NCBI GenBank assembly: GCA_902594275.1
Contig: CACJLQ010000007.1
Span: 1-55,915, forward strand
Direction of reading: 5' to 3'
Length of the DNA: 55,915 nt
Source of the DNA: an uncultured Litorivicinus sp.
GTDB taxonomy: Bacteria; Pseudomonadota; Gammaproteobacteria; Pseudomonadales; Litorivicinaceae
In this document: positions 30,525-38,210 of the stretch, one piece after another
How positions within the stretch are numbered: the stretch's first letter is position 1
Layout: each line of letters starts with the position of its first letter
Notes under the pieces: generated by a model
The model's input: the letters and a program-made list of their open reading frames with translations, nothing else
The model's database searches: none
What the model was told of the DNA's origin: nothing
Translations under genes and position numbers: made by a program

Positions 30525-31311
30525 AGCAGTGCACCGGTGCGGGGAATGAGCCGTTCTTAACCGCTCGATCATAGGCTTGAAATGCGTCTTGAATTGAGTC
30601 TGCAGATGCCATGAAATTCTTCACGAATCGAGCCGTTTTTCCTCGCGTAATTCCCAGCAAATCGTGCATAACAAGCACCTGACCGGTGGTTGATGGTCCT
30701 GCACCGATACCAATCACAGGAACGGTTGTGACGTTCATGATTGCTTCAGTGACATGATTTGGAACACATTCCAGCAAAATCAGATCTGTTCCAGTATCGT
30801 CGAGAGCTGCAGCGGCTTCGATCAGTCGCTTTGCAGTCTCATCGGTTCTGCCTTGAACACGATATCCCCCAAATTGATTAACAAATTGTGGTGTCAGTCC
30901 AAGATGACAGCAGGTAGCAACCCCTTGATCTCGATACAGTTTGACGAGATCCACGAGGTTAGTTCCGCCTTCGATTTTGGCGACATGAGCACCCGCTTGC
31001 ATCAACTCTCGTGCAGTATCAACCGCATCCTGCGTGGTCGCCGATGCCATGAAAGGAACATCCGCAACAATCAGGCATGACGATGAAGCGGCAGCTACAC
31101 AACGCGTGTGGTAGGCGATGTCTTCGACTTTTACTGGCAGTGTGCTTTGATGTCCTTGGAGAACCATGCCGAGCGAATCGCCAACTAAGATCGTGTCGAT
31201 GCCAGCGTCTGAGGCGAGGCTTGCGAAACAAGCATCGTACGCAGTGAGCATACTGAATTTGGTATTTTCAGCGCGATGTTTTTTGAGGGTATTTAGGGTG
31301 ATCTGTGGCAC
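30514..31311 (-). CDS. panB: 3-methyl-2-oxobutanoate hydroxymethyltransferase
   Basis: PanB makes ketopantoate from alpha-ketoisovalerate and 5,10-methylene-THF, the first step of pantothenate synthesis. GTG at 31311 (VPQITLNTLKKHRAENTKFS) gives 265 residues, almost equal to E. coli, and has AGGAAG 6 bases upstream; the longer ATG frame would overlap folK by 59 bp. Motifs: LTAYDACFASLASDAGIDTI, VGDSLGMVLQGHQSTLPV, KIEGG and VIGIGAGPSTTGQVLVMHD. folK precedes it by 10 bp and panC follows. Confidence 0.95.
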   Translation of the reverse strand: MPQITLNTLKKHRAENTKFSMLTAYDACFASLASDAGIDTILVGDSLGMVLQGHQSTLPVKVEDIAYHTRCVAAASSSCLIVADVPFMASATTQDAVDTARELMQAGAHVAKIEGGTNLVDLVKLYRDQGVATCCHLGLTPQFVNQFGGYRVQGRTDETAKRLIEAAAALDDTGTDLILLECVPNHVTEAIMNVTTVPVIGIGAGPSTTGQVLVMHDLLGITRGKTARFVKNFMASADSIQDAFQAYDRAVKNGSFPAPVHCFEE

Positions 31312-31321
31312 TGCGTACTTC

Positions 31322-31795
31322 CTATGTATCGATTCTAACCAGCGTCGATGAATCGTAGCGGTTTCGGTCGAGTTGGTCACCTGTTGGCATGATTCCGTCC
31401 GGAATCAGGTCGAACAGTGGGATGGTCACAAATGAGCGATTAAACAACTCCTGATGCGGAATGGTTAGTTGAGGCGTGTCCAATCGAAGATCGTCGTAAA
31501 ATAAGATATCAATATCGATCGTTCTCGGTCCCCAATGCTGGGTTTTAACACGCTGTTGTTGCCGTTCGATCCCTTGGAGGGCGGTCAACAGCGCGTCTGG
31601 ATTGAGGTGTGTATAACCTGAAATAACTGTATTGACAAAGTCCGGTTGATCTTGGGGTCCTAGCGGCTTGGATTGATACAGAGGCGCGCATTCAATTGCA
31701 TTGATTGAGCTTGCTAAAGCTTGAATCGCTTGTCGTATTTGGGCAACGGGATCATTGAGATTTGAGCCAAGCGCCAAGAAGACGTGACTAGTCAC
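31322..31795 (-). CDS. folK: 6-hydroxymethyl-7,8-dihydropterin pyrophosphokinase
   Basis: FolK transfers pyrophosphate from ATP to hydroxymethyl-dihydropterin, supplying FolP (encoded at 16980). GTG at 31795 gives 157 residues (VTSHVFLALGSNLNDPVAQI), close to E. coli's 159, and overlaps the pcnB stop by 8 bp. Family motifs: SKPLGPQDQPDFVNTVI near residues 42-58 and HWGPRTIDIDILFYDD near 86-101. The longer ATG frame lies inside pcnB. Confidence 0.93.
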   Translation of the reverse strand: MTSHVFLALGSNLNDPVAQIRQAIQALASSINAIECAPLYQSKPLGPQDQPDFVNTVISGYTHLNPDALLTALQGIERQQQRVKTQHWGPRTIDIDILFYDDLRLDTPQLTIPHQELFNRSFVTIPLFDLIPDGIMPTGDQLDRNRYDSSTLVRIDT

Positions 31796-33116
31796 GGCGT
31801 TTCGATCGTCTGCGCGGACGCCGTGCTTTGGGTTCGTCCTGATCATCTTTGACTGATGCAATCAAGTCACGGCGCATCGCATCGTCAGCAATTTGATACT
31901 GCGTCCACCATTCGCCAAGCCCACCTGGGATTTCTCCGGAGCGTTCACGTAACAGAAGGAAGTCATACCCGGCACGGAACCTCGGATGCTCGAGGGTTGA
32001 GTCTGGGCGACGGCCATGTCGCTTTTCAAGCTTCACTTGCAACTCCCAGATTTCCCGGATGGTGGCGCTGAAACGTTTGGGTATCGCGATGAACTGCTGA
32101 TTAAAGTCTAGCGTTTCAGAGCATGCGATCGCAAGGGCCTGTGTGCGCCCGTGTCCCTCAGCCTCGAGCTCTTCCCATCGATGTTGAACCTGGGGCCAGT
32201 GAAGTGCTGCATATAAAAATGCGGGAGTCACTGACTTGCCTTCATTTAATCTAATATCAGTATTTAAAAGAGCGAGATCAATCAAGTGTTGGTGGTGTTG
32301 ATCATCTGCCTCGCTTAATAGAGCCTCAGTTTGTGGAAACAATGGTCGTAACAGATCGTATTTGACGAGTTCGGGAAACGTGGCTTGACCGTGACCTGCC
32401 TGAAGTAACTTTAAGATTTCATCAAATAGCCGCGAGGGCGAGACATCTCTTAAAAGGGGAGCGAGTCGGCGAATGGGTTCTGCTGTGTCAGGCTCGAGTT
32501 GGAGGCCCAACTTTCCAACGAATCTTACAGCGCGAAGCATGCGCACTGGATCTTCTCGGTAGCGCGTCTCAGGATCACCAATAATTCGAATCATTCCATC
32601 CTCGAGATCATCGTATCCGCCAACAAAGTCGAGTACTTCGTGGTTCGACGGATCGTAGTAGAGCGCATTCATTGTGAAGTCCCGGCGTACAGCGTCATCC
32701 TCAACAGAGCCAAAAACGTTGTCTCGAACCAACATGCCCGACGCATTCGATTGCTGTAGATGGCTATTTTCAGCAGAACCTCTAAAAGTTGTTACTTCAA
32801 TGATTTCAGACCCCATGCGAACATGGACGATTTGAAAGCGTCGCCCGATGATGCGCGCTTTTCTAAATAGTTTCTGGATTTCAGCTGGTTTGGCGCTGGT
32901 GGCAATATCGAAGTCTTTCGGATGTTTTCCGAGTAACAAATCTCGAATTCCTCCACCAACAAGATAGGCTTCGAATCCTGTATGTTGAAGGATCTCAATG
33001 ACACGTAAACTGCCATGCGATAAATCTTGGTCATTAATTCCGTGGTATTCCTGGGTCACTACATCTTTAAAGATGTGTGCACTCCGAGAAGATTTCTTTT
33101 TGAACACCGAAAACAA
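31788..33116 (-). CDS. pcnB: Poly(A) polymerase I
   Basis: PcnB adds poly(A) tails that mark RNAs for decay. The nucleotidyltransferase core shows YLVGGGIRDLLLGKHPKDFD, FRKARIIGRRFQIVHV and RRDFTMNALYYD, with the basic C-terminus KARRPRRRSKRRD. I place the start at TTG 33116 (FSVFKKKSSRSAHIF...; 442 aa). GGAG lies 7 bases upstream, and the frame above it passes through a terminator and promoter. E. coli pcnB is also known for a non-standard (AUU) start that limits expression. It follows the CrcZ-like RNA, as in Pseudomonas. Confidence 0.93.
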   Translation of the reverse strand: MFSVFKKKSSRSAHIFKDVVTQEYHGINDQDLSHGSLRVIEILQHTGFEAYLVGGGIRDLLLGKHPKDFDIATSAKPAEIQKLFRKARIIGRRFQIVHVRMGSEIIEVTTFRGSAENSHLQQSNASGMLVRDNVFGSVEDDAVRRDFTMNALYYDPSNHEVLDFVGGYDDLEDGMIRIIGDPETRYREDPVRMLRAVRFVGKLGLQLEPDTAEPIRRLAPLLRDVSPSRLFDEILKLLQAGHGQATFPELVKYDLLRPLFPQTEALLSEADDQHHQHLIDLALLNTDIRLNEGKSVTPAFLYAALHWPQVQHRWEELEAEGHGRTQALAIACSETLDFNQQFIAIPKRFSATIREIWELQVKLEKRHGRRPDSTLEHPRFRAGYDFLLLRERSGEIPGGLGEWWTQYQIADDAMRRDLIASVKDDQDEPKARRPRRRSKRRD

Positions 33117-33143
33117 TAGGAGACTCCAATGGAACCAGATGGA

Positions 33144-33152
33144 ATGATACCA
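33144..33152 (-). promoter_or_regulatory. Candidate extended -10 promoter of pcnB
   Basis: On the minus strand TGGTATCAT combines an extended TGN with a TATCAT -10 box. It sits just downstream of the small-RNA terminator and would start transcription about 20 nt before the TTG start codon. No good -35 is seen, as is common for extended -10 promoters. Confidence 0.45.
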
Positions 33153-33162
33153 GAGCCCATTA

Positions 33163-33440
33163 ATAAAAAAGGGGCTTTCGCCCCTTTTAATCATTGTGCA
33201 TTGTTCTTTATTTTTATCATTTGCACTAATTGAAATTACCTTTCAGTGTGCAATCTCAGTCTCAAATTACCATCGAGGCAACTAAGGCCTTAGCTTTACG
33301 CTTTTTTATTGTTATCGGCCTAAGGAAGCGCTTTTGCTTCCGTGAGACTCAGTTCTCACAGTGAACCGTAATCTCATTCAGCTATCTTTTTATAGTTATC
33401 GCTGTTTGTGTTCTTTTTATTTGCTTTATACCGAACATTC
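33163..33440 (-). ncRNA. CrcZ-like Hfq/Crc-sequestering small RNA (predicted)
   Basis: No coding frame explains the roughly 480-bp gap between cbrB and pcnB. On the minus strand it has a sigma-54 promoter (33449-33464), a body of about 278 nt and a strong terminator. A-rich single-stranded stretches, several matching AANAANAA, lie at 33400-33426, 33382-33400, 33301-33313 and 33191-33217. They alternate with perfect stems (GTGAGA/TCTCAC at 33359-33342; GGAAGC/GCTTCC at 33341-33324; TTGCAC/GTGCAA enclosing TGAAA/TTTCA around 33254-33221). Pseudomonas CrcZ, in the same place between cbrB and pcnB, titrates Hfq-Crc through such motifs. Position, promoter type and motif architecture agree; primary sequence homology is untested. 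Exact ends are estimates. Confidence 0.75.
33167..33188 (-). terminator. Terminator of the CrcZ-like RNA (bidirectional shape)
   Basis: The minus strand reads AAAA-GGGGC-loop-GCCCC-TTTTTT, with GGGGC 33171-33175 and GCCCC 33180-33184 on the plus strand. U-runs exist in both directions, but the longer one serves minus-strand transcription. It insulates pcnB from the upstream cbrB/small-RNA transcription. Confidence 0.85.
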
Positions 33441-33448
33441 CCGATCTC

Positions 33449-33464
33449 TGCATATGCTGTGCCA
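33449..33464 (-). promoter_or_regulatory. Sigma-54 promoter upstream of the CrcZ-like RNA
   Basis: The minus strand reads TGGCACAGCATATGCA, i.e. TGGCAC-N5-ATGCA against the sigma-54 consensus TGGCAC-N5-TTGCA. The GG and GC dinucleotides have the required spacing, and only one core base differs. It sits about 136 bp beyond the end of a sigma-54 activator gene. Predicted transcription start is about 33440. Confidence 0.8.
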
Positions 33465-33538
33465 ATTCCGAGCGTTCAGCTTAAGTGATGGATTTATCGA
33501 GTTTTTCTAAATAAGGGGCTTGCGGATTTAGACCTATG

Positions 33539-33600
33539 GGTAACTTTTTTTCGAGAAAAAACGTTACCGTTCGTTACCACAAGTAGCAGACAGGTGTTAC
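33539..33600 (-). promoter_or_regulatory. Array of GTAAC/GTTAC half-sites: probable CbrB upstream activating sequence
   Basis: Four half-sites lie at 33540-33544 (GTAAC), 33563-33567, 33573-33577 and 33596-33600 (GTTAC, plus strand), with start-to-start spacings of 23, 10 and 23 bp. The first two form an imperfect 30-bp palindrome (33539-33568) with GGTAAC/GTTACC arms around T-rich/A-rich stems. I recall the Pseudomonas CbrB target being TGTTAC...GTAACA. The sites lie about 75-135 bp upstream of the sigma-54 promoter, the normal range for enhancer binding. The palindrome may also act as a weak cbrB terminator. Confidence 0.6.
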
Positions 33601-34925
33601 TAATCTTGTGACTCGTCTTTACGCCGAGGAATACCCAAGCGATTTCTCCGCTCCCAAAGGCTCTTTCGGCTGATTCCAAGGCGCTTGGCTAGCTCAGTTT
33701 CACTCATTTGGTCCTCATGGGACAATACAAAATGTTGAAAATAGTCTTCCAGCGACATCATTGGCTGAGCGCGACCCATTGGCCGTTGTTCCTTGGCAGA
33801 AAACGTGTGACTTGTATCGGGCACATTTGTGAGTCCAAGATCCGAGTGATCGATCAAAGGACCTTCACACAAGACCACTGCTCTTTCGATGACGTTGCCG
33901 AGTTCTCGGACATTACCTGGCCATGGGTAACTTTCGATCGATGCGTGGATACTGCCACTAAATTTGAGCTCAGGTCGATTCATCTGATGTTTAACCCGGT
34001 CAAGCAGAGCTTCGGCAAGAACCATGATGTCTTCCCCACGATCTCTAAGTGGTGGACATCGCAGTTCAATAACATTGAGTCGGTAATAGAGGTCTTCTCG
34101 AAATTGGCCTTTCGAGACCATATCCAGCAAATTCCGATGCGTAGCGGCAACCAATCGAACATTGACATATGTCCGGTCGGTGCTACCGACTTTGCGAATC
34201 TCGCCTTCCTGAAGCACTCTGAGCAATCGAGATTGTGCTTCTAATGGGAGCTCCCCGATTTCGTCTAAGAAGAGTGTCGATCCGTCTGCGGACTCGATTA
34301 ACCCAGCCCTATCCTGTGTTGCGCCCGTAAATGCGCCTTTCACGTGGCCAAAGAGCTCGGCTTCAATGAGTGATTCTGGAATCGCAGCACAGTTGACGGA
34401 AACCATGTCTTTTTCCGAACGTGAGGACATTTGATGAATCGATTTTGCGACCAGTTCTTTGCCTGTCCCGGATTCGCCTCCAATTAAAATTGTTGTATCG
34501 AGAGGGGCGACTCGTGAGACCTGCTTTTTTAGTTGCAGCATCACTTCACTCTGTCCAATCATCATGTCTGCGCTTTTCGTGGATCTCGTCGCTGTAGCTT
34601 TTTCGATCGATCGAAGCAAATCATTGTGATCAACAGGCTTGGTGAAACAGTCGAAGGCGCCCTTCCGCATTGCCAAAATTCCGGCTTGGAGGGACACTTG
34701 GCCAACAAGTAAGATCAAAGGTATGGGTTTGAAGTGAGCTATCAAATCAATCCCTGATCCGTCGGCAAGCCGATGTTCACAAACAACGCAATCGATGTCT
34801 CTGACCTGGGACATCGCTTCTTTGACCGACCCGGCGGTCAACACCTGATGTCCTCGCTGCTCGAGTCCGAGTTGAATCGACTTTCGAATAATCGCTTCGT
34901 CTGTAACGAGAAGTAGCATCGCCAT
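33600..34925 (-). CDS. cbrB: CbrB-like sigma-54-dependent response regulator with degenerate receiver
   Basis: A three-domain sigma-54 activator (441 aa). The receiver (about 1-115) keeps Asp9/Glu10 and Lys96 (FTKPVD). The phospho-acceptor position reads IDCVVCEHRLADGSG, so Glu50 replaces Asp, and the switch Thr/Ser is Val74 (ILLVGQVSL). The AAA+ domain is complete: Walker A GGESGTGKELV, the sigma-54-contact loop GAFTGA, Walker B LFLDEIGELP and REDLYYRLNV. The C-terminus is a Fis-type helix-turn-helix (SETELAKRLGISRKSLWERRNRLGIPRRK), very like Pseudomonas CbrB from memory. ATG 34925 has AGGG 6 bases upstream. cbrA is missing between gluQ and this gene. It probably activates the RNA at 33440. 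Confidence 0.88.
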   Translation of the reverse strand: MAMLLLVTDEAIIRKSIQLGLEQRGHQVLTAGSVKEAMSQVRDIDCVVCEHRLADGSGIDLIAHFKPIPLILLVGQVSLQAGILAMRKGAFDCFTKPVDHNDLLRSIEKATATRSTKSADMMIGQSEVMLQLKKQVSRVAPLDTTILIGGESGTGKELVAKSIHQMSSRSEKDMVSVNCAAIPESLIEAELFGHVKGAFTGATQDRAGLIESADGSTLFLDEIGELPLEAQSRLLRVLQEGEIRKVGSTDRTYVNVRLVAATHRNLLDMVSKGQFREDLYYRLNVIELRCPPLRDRGEDIMVLAEALLDRVKHQMNRPELKFSGSIHASIESYPWPGNVRELGNVIERAVVLCEGPLIDHSDLGLTNVPDTSHTFSAKEQRPMGRAQPMMSLEDYFQHFVLSHEDQMSETELAKRLGISRKSLWERRNRLGIPRRKDESQD

Positions 34926-34959
34926 AAGCATCCCTATTTGTGGGATAGTTTACGAGTTT

Positions 34960-35829
34960 CTAGAGCGAAAGGGTATTGGCTTCTGAGGCCTCGACAAGCG
35001 TTGGGATGAGATTGTCCAACGAGACAAAATAGTCTAACCAGACTCGTGCGCGTTCGGTCGGCCCGGGTGTATCGTTAAGTAACAGTAGTCGCGCAATCAC
35101 GGCAAACGTCTCACCCGGCCGAGTCCAATCCACAGGTTCAGCGAATGTTTGTTTGGATAGCTTTGCACCATCAGCACCGACTAAGACGGGAAAATGCCCA
35201 TATATTGGGCTCTCATATCCAAGACATTGTGTGATGAATCGCTGCTTGGGCATTGAATTAAGAAGATCAATTCCTCGGATCACGTGCGTAATTCCATCGA
35301 TCTGCTCATCGACCGCACACGCCAGCTGATACGCGAAGAGTCCATCACGTCGCTTAACGATAAAATCTCCGGGCGGCTGGATGATGGATGAAGTCGCAAT
35401 GAGATCATTGACCGTCAGGTCAATGTCACCGGTGTCAATTCGTACCGCACTCTCTGCGATCAAGGTCTGGCCGATTTGATGACGACAAAACCCTGGGTAA
35501 GGTCCTTTCGGTAGTGATTTCCGAGTGCATGTACATGGATAAAGGCGTCTTTGGTTTTCGAGTGAAACCAGGGCGTTTTGGTAGTCCGTTATGCGATCTG
35601 TTTGCCGACAAACCGATGCAGACGGCTTGAATTCAAACGCATCTAGACATTCAAGGATCGAATCAACATGGATTTGCTTACATCGCTTCTCGTCAAGATC
35701 ATCAATACGAATCAGCCAGTCACCATGGTGCTGTTTTGCATCAATATAGCTAACAAGTGCAGCAAGAATGGACCCGAGATGCAACGGGCCAGTCGCTGAG
35801 GGTGCAAACCGACCACGATATTGAGCCAA
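34960..35829 (-). CDS. gluQ: Glutamyl-Q tRNA(Asp) synthetase
   Basis: GluQ (YadB) attaches glutamate to queuosine 34 of tRNA-Asp. The 289-residue protein resembles the catalytic half of glutamyl-tRNA synthetase without the anticodon domain. It has the HIGH-like SATGPLHLGSILAALVSY, a zinc site YPCTCTRKSLPKGPYPGFCR and the KMSKS-like DGAKLSKQ. It starts with TTG at 35829, four bases after the dksA stop, matching the conserved dksA-gluQ pair. About 34 bp downstream cbrB begins; in Pseudomonas cbrA would lie there. Confidence 0.93.
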   Translation of the reverse strand: MAQYRGRFAPSATGPLHLGSILAALVSYIDAKQHHGDWLIRIDDLDEKRCKQIHVDSILECLDAFEFKPSASVCRQTDRITDYQNALVSLENQRRLYPCTCTRKSLPKGPYPGFCRHQIGQTLIAESAVRIDTGDIDLTVNDLIATSSIIQPPGDFIVKRRDGLFAYQLACAVDEQIDGITHVIRGIDLLNSMPKQRFITQCLGYESPIYGHFPVLVGADGAKLSKQTFAEPVDWTRPGETFAVIARLLLLNDTPGPTERARVWLDYFVSLDNLIPTLVEASEANTLSL

Positions 35830-35833
35830 ATGT

Positions 35834-36268
35834 TTATGCGCCAGTTTGTTTTTCGCGAAGCTCGTCGAGTGTTTTACAGTCGACGCATTGAGTCGCTGTT
35901 GGCCGTGCTTCTAAGCGACGAAGACCAATTTCGATTCCGCATGTTTCGCAAAACCCATAGTCGTCGTTTTCGATCGCCTCAAGCGTCTTATCGATCTTCT
36001 TGATCAATTTACGTTCACGATCTCTGGTCCGCAGTTCGAGACTGAACTCTTCCTCTTGCGTGGCACGATCGGCTGGATCAGCGAAGTTTGCTGCTTCCTC
36101 TTTCATGTGTGAAACGGTGCGATCGACCTCTTCCATCAGATTACGTTTCCATTGATCGAGAATCTTCACGAAGTGTTCACGCATCGCCTCACTCATGTAC
36201 TCTTCATCTTTCGATGCTTGGTACGGATCAACGTAACCTAAGAGTGATTCTTGTTTATTCGTTGCCAT
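35834..36268 (-). CDS. dksA: RNA polymerase-binding transcription factor DksA
   Basis: DksA works with ppGpp to retune RNA polymerase in the stringent response. The 144-residue protein has the coiled coil with the tip motif ANFADPADRATQEEEFSLEL (about residues 60-79) and the four-cysteine zinc finger CETC...CVDC near 107-131. ATG 36268 heads the minus-strand array. It is divergent from the aminotransferase gene across 90 bp. Confidence 0.97.
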   Translation of the reverse strand: MATNKQESLLGYVDPYQASKDEEYMSEAMREHFVKILDQWKRNLMEEVDRTVSHMKEEAANFADPADRATQEEEFSLELRTRDRERKLIKKIDKTLEAIENDDYGFCETCGIEIGLRRLEARPTATQCVDCKTLDELREKQTGA

Positions 36269-36358
36269 TGTCGGCGAAACTCCACACTATAAAAATTAGA
36301 CGCGAGAAAGTATCAGAACATCGACCACTCTACCACCTTCTTTCAACTGGAGAACACA

Positions 36359-37531
36359 TTGAGACCTATTGATCCGCGCGAACTGGCTGACAGACTGCAG
36401 ACAATTCCTCCTTTTCATGTCATGGAAGTGGTCCGGATTGCAGAAGAACTTGAGTCTCTGGGAGTTGATGTAATTCACCTTGAAGTCGGGGAGCCTGATT
36501 TTCCGACATCGTCGTCTGTGATTGAGCGCGCCTGCATAGCCCTGCAGGCCGGGAAGACCCGATACACCGATTCCCGTGGTATTGAAAGGTTAAGGGACGC
36601 ACTATCGGCCTGGTATCAATCGCACGGTTTGGATGTGCCAGCGCGACGAATACAGATCACTTTGGGAGCATCAGCAGGTCTCTTGTTGGCGTCAGCTGCA
36701 ACTACGAACCCAGGAAATGGAGTGCTGATGGCTGATCCAGCGTATCCATGTAATCCAAGATTTGTCGAAGCAGTGGGTGGTGAGGTTCACTGGATTACAA
36801 CCGACATGACAACGCAGTTTCAGCCAACGTGTACTGCACTCGAATCTGAAGCGACAGCTTCTGACCGGACACTAATGCTCGCACATCCAGCAAATCCAAC
36901 AGGACAGGCTGTTCCACGTGCAGAGCTTGAGCGGATGATTCACTGGTGCTTAACAACGCATCGTCATTTGATTGTCGATGAGATCTATCAGAGTCTTGCG
37001 TTTAACGATGCGTTGGGTAGTAGTCTTATGATTTCAGATCAACACTTCGTGGTCGGGAGTTTTTCAAAATATTTCAATATGACAGGCTGGCGCCTTGGCT
37101 GGCTCGTGATTCCAGAGTATGCGCTTGAAGCGACACAACGATTAGCACAGCACCTTTTCATTTGTGCGCCATCATTTGCACAAGAAGCTGCTCTTGCCTG
37201 TTTCGAGTCTGACGCATTGCAAGAAGCAGAGATCCATCGGCGCGAATTGAAAGCGCGCCGCGATCTGTTGATTCCTCGCCTCGAGGAGATGGGTTTTCAG
37301 ATTGCTGCCGAGCCTGATGGCGCCTTTTATGTGTTTGTAGATGCTTCAGATATCACCAGCGATAGTCAGCAATTCTGTTCTGATTTAATTCGTGAAACCG
37401 GTGTAGCGATGACTCCAGGCGTTGACTTTTCAAACAGCCTTCCACCAACCTGGATTCGGATCGCCTACACGCAACCTGCTGATCGATTGCTGGAAGCACT
37501 CGACAGGGTGGACCGTTTTATTCATGATTAG
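36359..37531 (+). CDS. Class I/II PLP-dependent aminotransferase
   Basis: A fold-type I aminotransferase of 390 residues, of the aspartate/alanine-type family; the substrate cannot be fixed from sequence. It shows VIHLEVGEPDFPTSSSVIE, the substrate-loop HPANPTGQAVP, DEIYQSLAF, the PLP-lysine motif GSFSKYFNMTGWRLGW (Lys in SFSK) and EPDGAFYVFVDAS. Start is TTG 36359 with GGAG 6 bases upstream. It overlaps sfsA by 8 bp. Pseudomonas has a similar gene next to dksA, as I recall. Confidence 0.9.
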   Translation: MRPIDPRELADRLQTIPPFHVMEVVRIAEELESLGVDVIHLEVGEPDFPTSSSVIERACIALQAGKTRYTDSRGIERLRDALSAWYQSHGLDVPARRIQITLGASAGLLLASAATTNPGNGVLMADPAYPCNPRFVEAVGGEVHWITTDMTTQFQPTCTALESEATASDRTLMLAHPANPTGQAVPRAELERMIHWCLTTHRHLIVDEIYQSLAFNDALGSSLMISDQHFVVGSFSKYFNMTGWRLGWLVIPEYALEATQRLAQHLFICAPSFAQEAALACFESDALQEAEIHRRELKARRDLLIPRLEEMGFQIAAEPDGAFYVFVDASDITSDSQQFCSDLIRETGVAMTPGVDFSNSLPPTWIRIAYTQPADRLLEALDRVDRFIHD

Positions 37532-38210
37532 GTACCAGGAACCGCTCATCGAAGGTCGGTTCATTCGTCGATACAAACGATTTTTTTCTGATATCGATAC
37601 CAGTGATGGAGTGATTACTGCCCACTGCGCAAACACAGGTCGCATGACTGGATTGCTTGATGAAGGTTCACGTGTTTGGTTTCGTCAGCAACCGCCAGGG
37701 CGCAAATTAGGGTTTGCTTGGGAATTGGTTAAAGCACCGTTGGGCATGGCGTGTATTAACACTGCTCGAGCCAATGAATTATTGTCCTTGACTGATCTGT
37801 CTCGTTGGATCCCAGAGGTGACGTTTGTTAGCCGTGAGCCGACTGTTGGGTCACATCGCTTTGACCTTGAATTGGCGCGAGGTAGTCGACCGGTATACGT
37901 CGAAATCAAATCGGTGACGATGTGTGGTGATCGGGGTATCGGATTATTTCCTGATGCACCATCTGAGCGTGCAACGCAACATGCGAATCTGTTGGCAGAC
38001 ATGGCCTCCGATGGAATCGAGACACACTTGGTCTTTGTTGCGATGCATACCGGAATTCAGTCTGTGAGCCCATACCGACAACTCGATGGTGCATTTGCCG
38101 ATGCGTGTCAGCGAGCTCGTGATTTTGGTGTTACGTTTCATGCACTTGGGACAGAAATCACGCCACAGTATATTCGGTTGGCTGGAGTGATTCCTGTCCT
38201 TTTGGATTAA
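37524..38210 (+). CDS. sfsA: Sugar fermentation stimulation protein SfsA
   Basis: SfsA is a conserved DNA-binding/nuclease-like protein originally linked to maltose metabolism in E. coli; its true function is unclear. The 228-residue protein shows LIEGRFIRRYKRFFSDI, AHCANTGRMTGLLDEGSRVW, and the nuclease-like core VYVEIKSVTMCGDRGIGLFP and FPDAPSERATQHANLL. ATG 37524 overlaps the aminotransferase stop. It converges on purD and shares a TTAA double stop with it. Confidence 0.94.
   Translation: MIRYQEPLIEGRFIRRYKRFFSDIDTSDGVITAHCANTGRMTGLLDEGSRVWFRQQPPGRKLGFAWELVKAPLGMACINTARANELLSLTDLSRWIPEVTFVSREPTVGSHRFDLELARGSRPVYVEIKSVTMCGDRGIGLFPDAPSERATQHANLLADMASDGIETHLVFVAMHTGIQSVSPYRQLDGAFADACQRARDFGVTFHALGTEITPQYIRLAGVIPVLLD

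Noticed and set aside
31312-31380. N-terminal extension of panB to ATG 31380
   Set aside because: Would overlap folK by 59 bp and add residues absent from the family; GTG 31311 has AGGAAG at ideal spacing.
33117-33194. N-terminal extension of pcnB to 33194
   Set aside because: The extra codons run through a clear terminator hairpin and the probable pcnB promoter.
33708-34244. 178-aa frame on the plus strand opposite cbrB
   Set aside because: Long, but fully antisense to the AAA+ domain of cbrB, without homology or ribosome-binding site.
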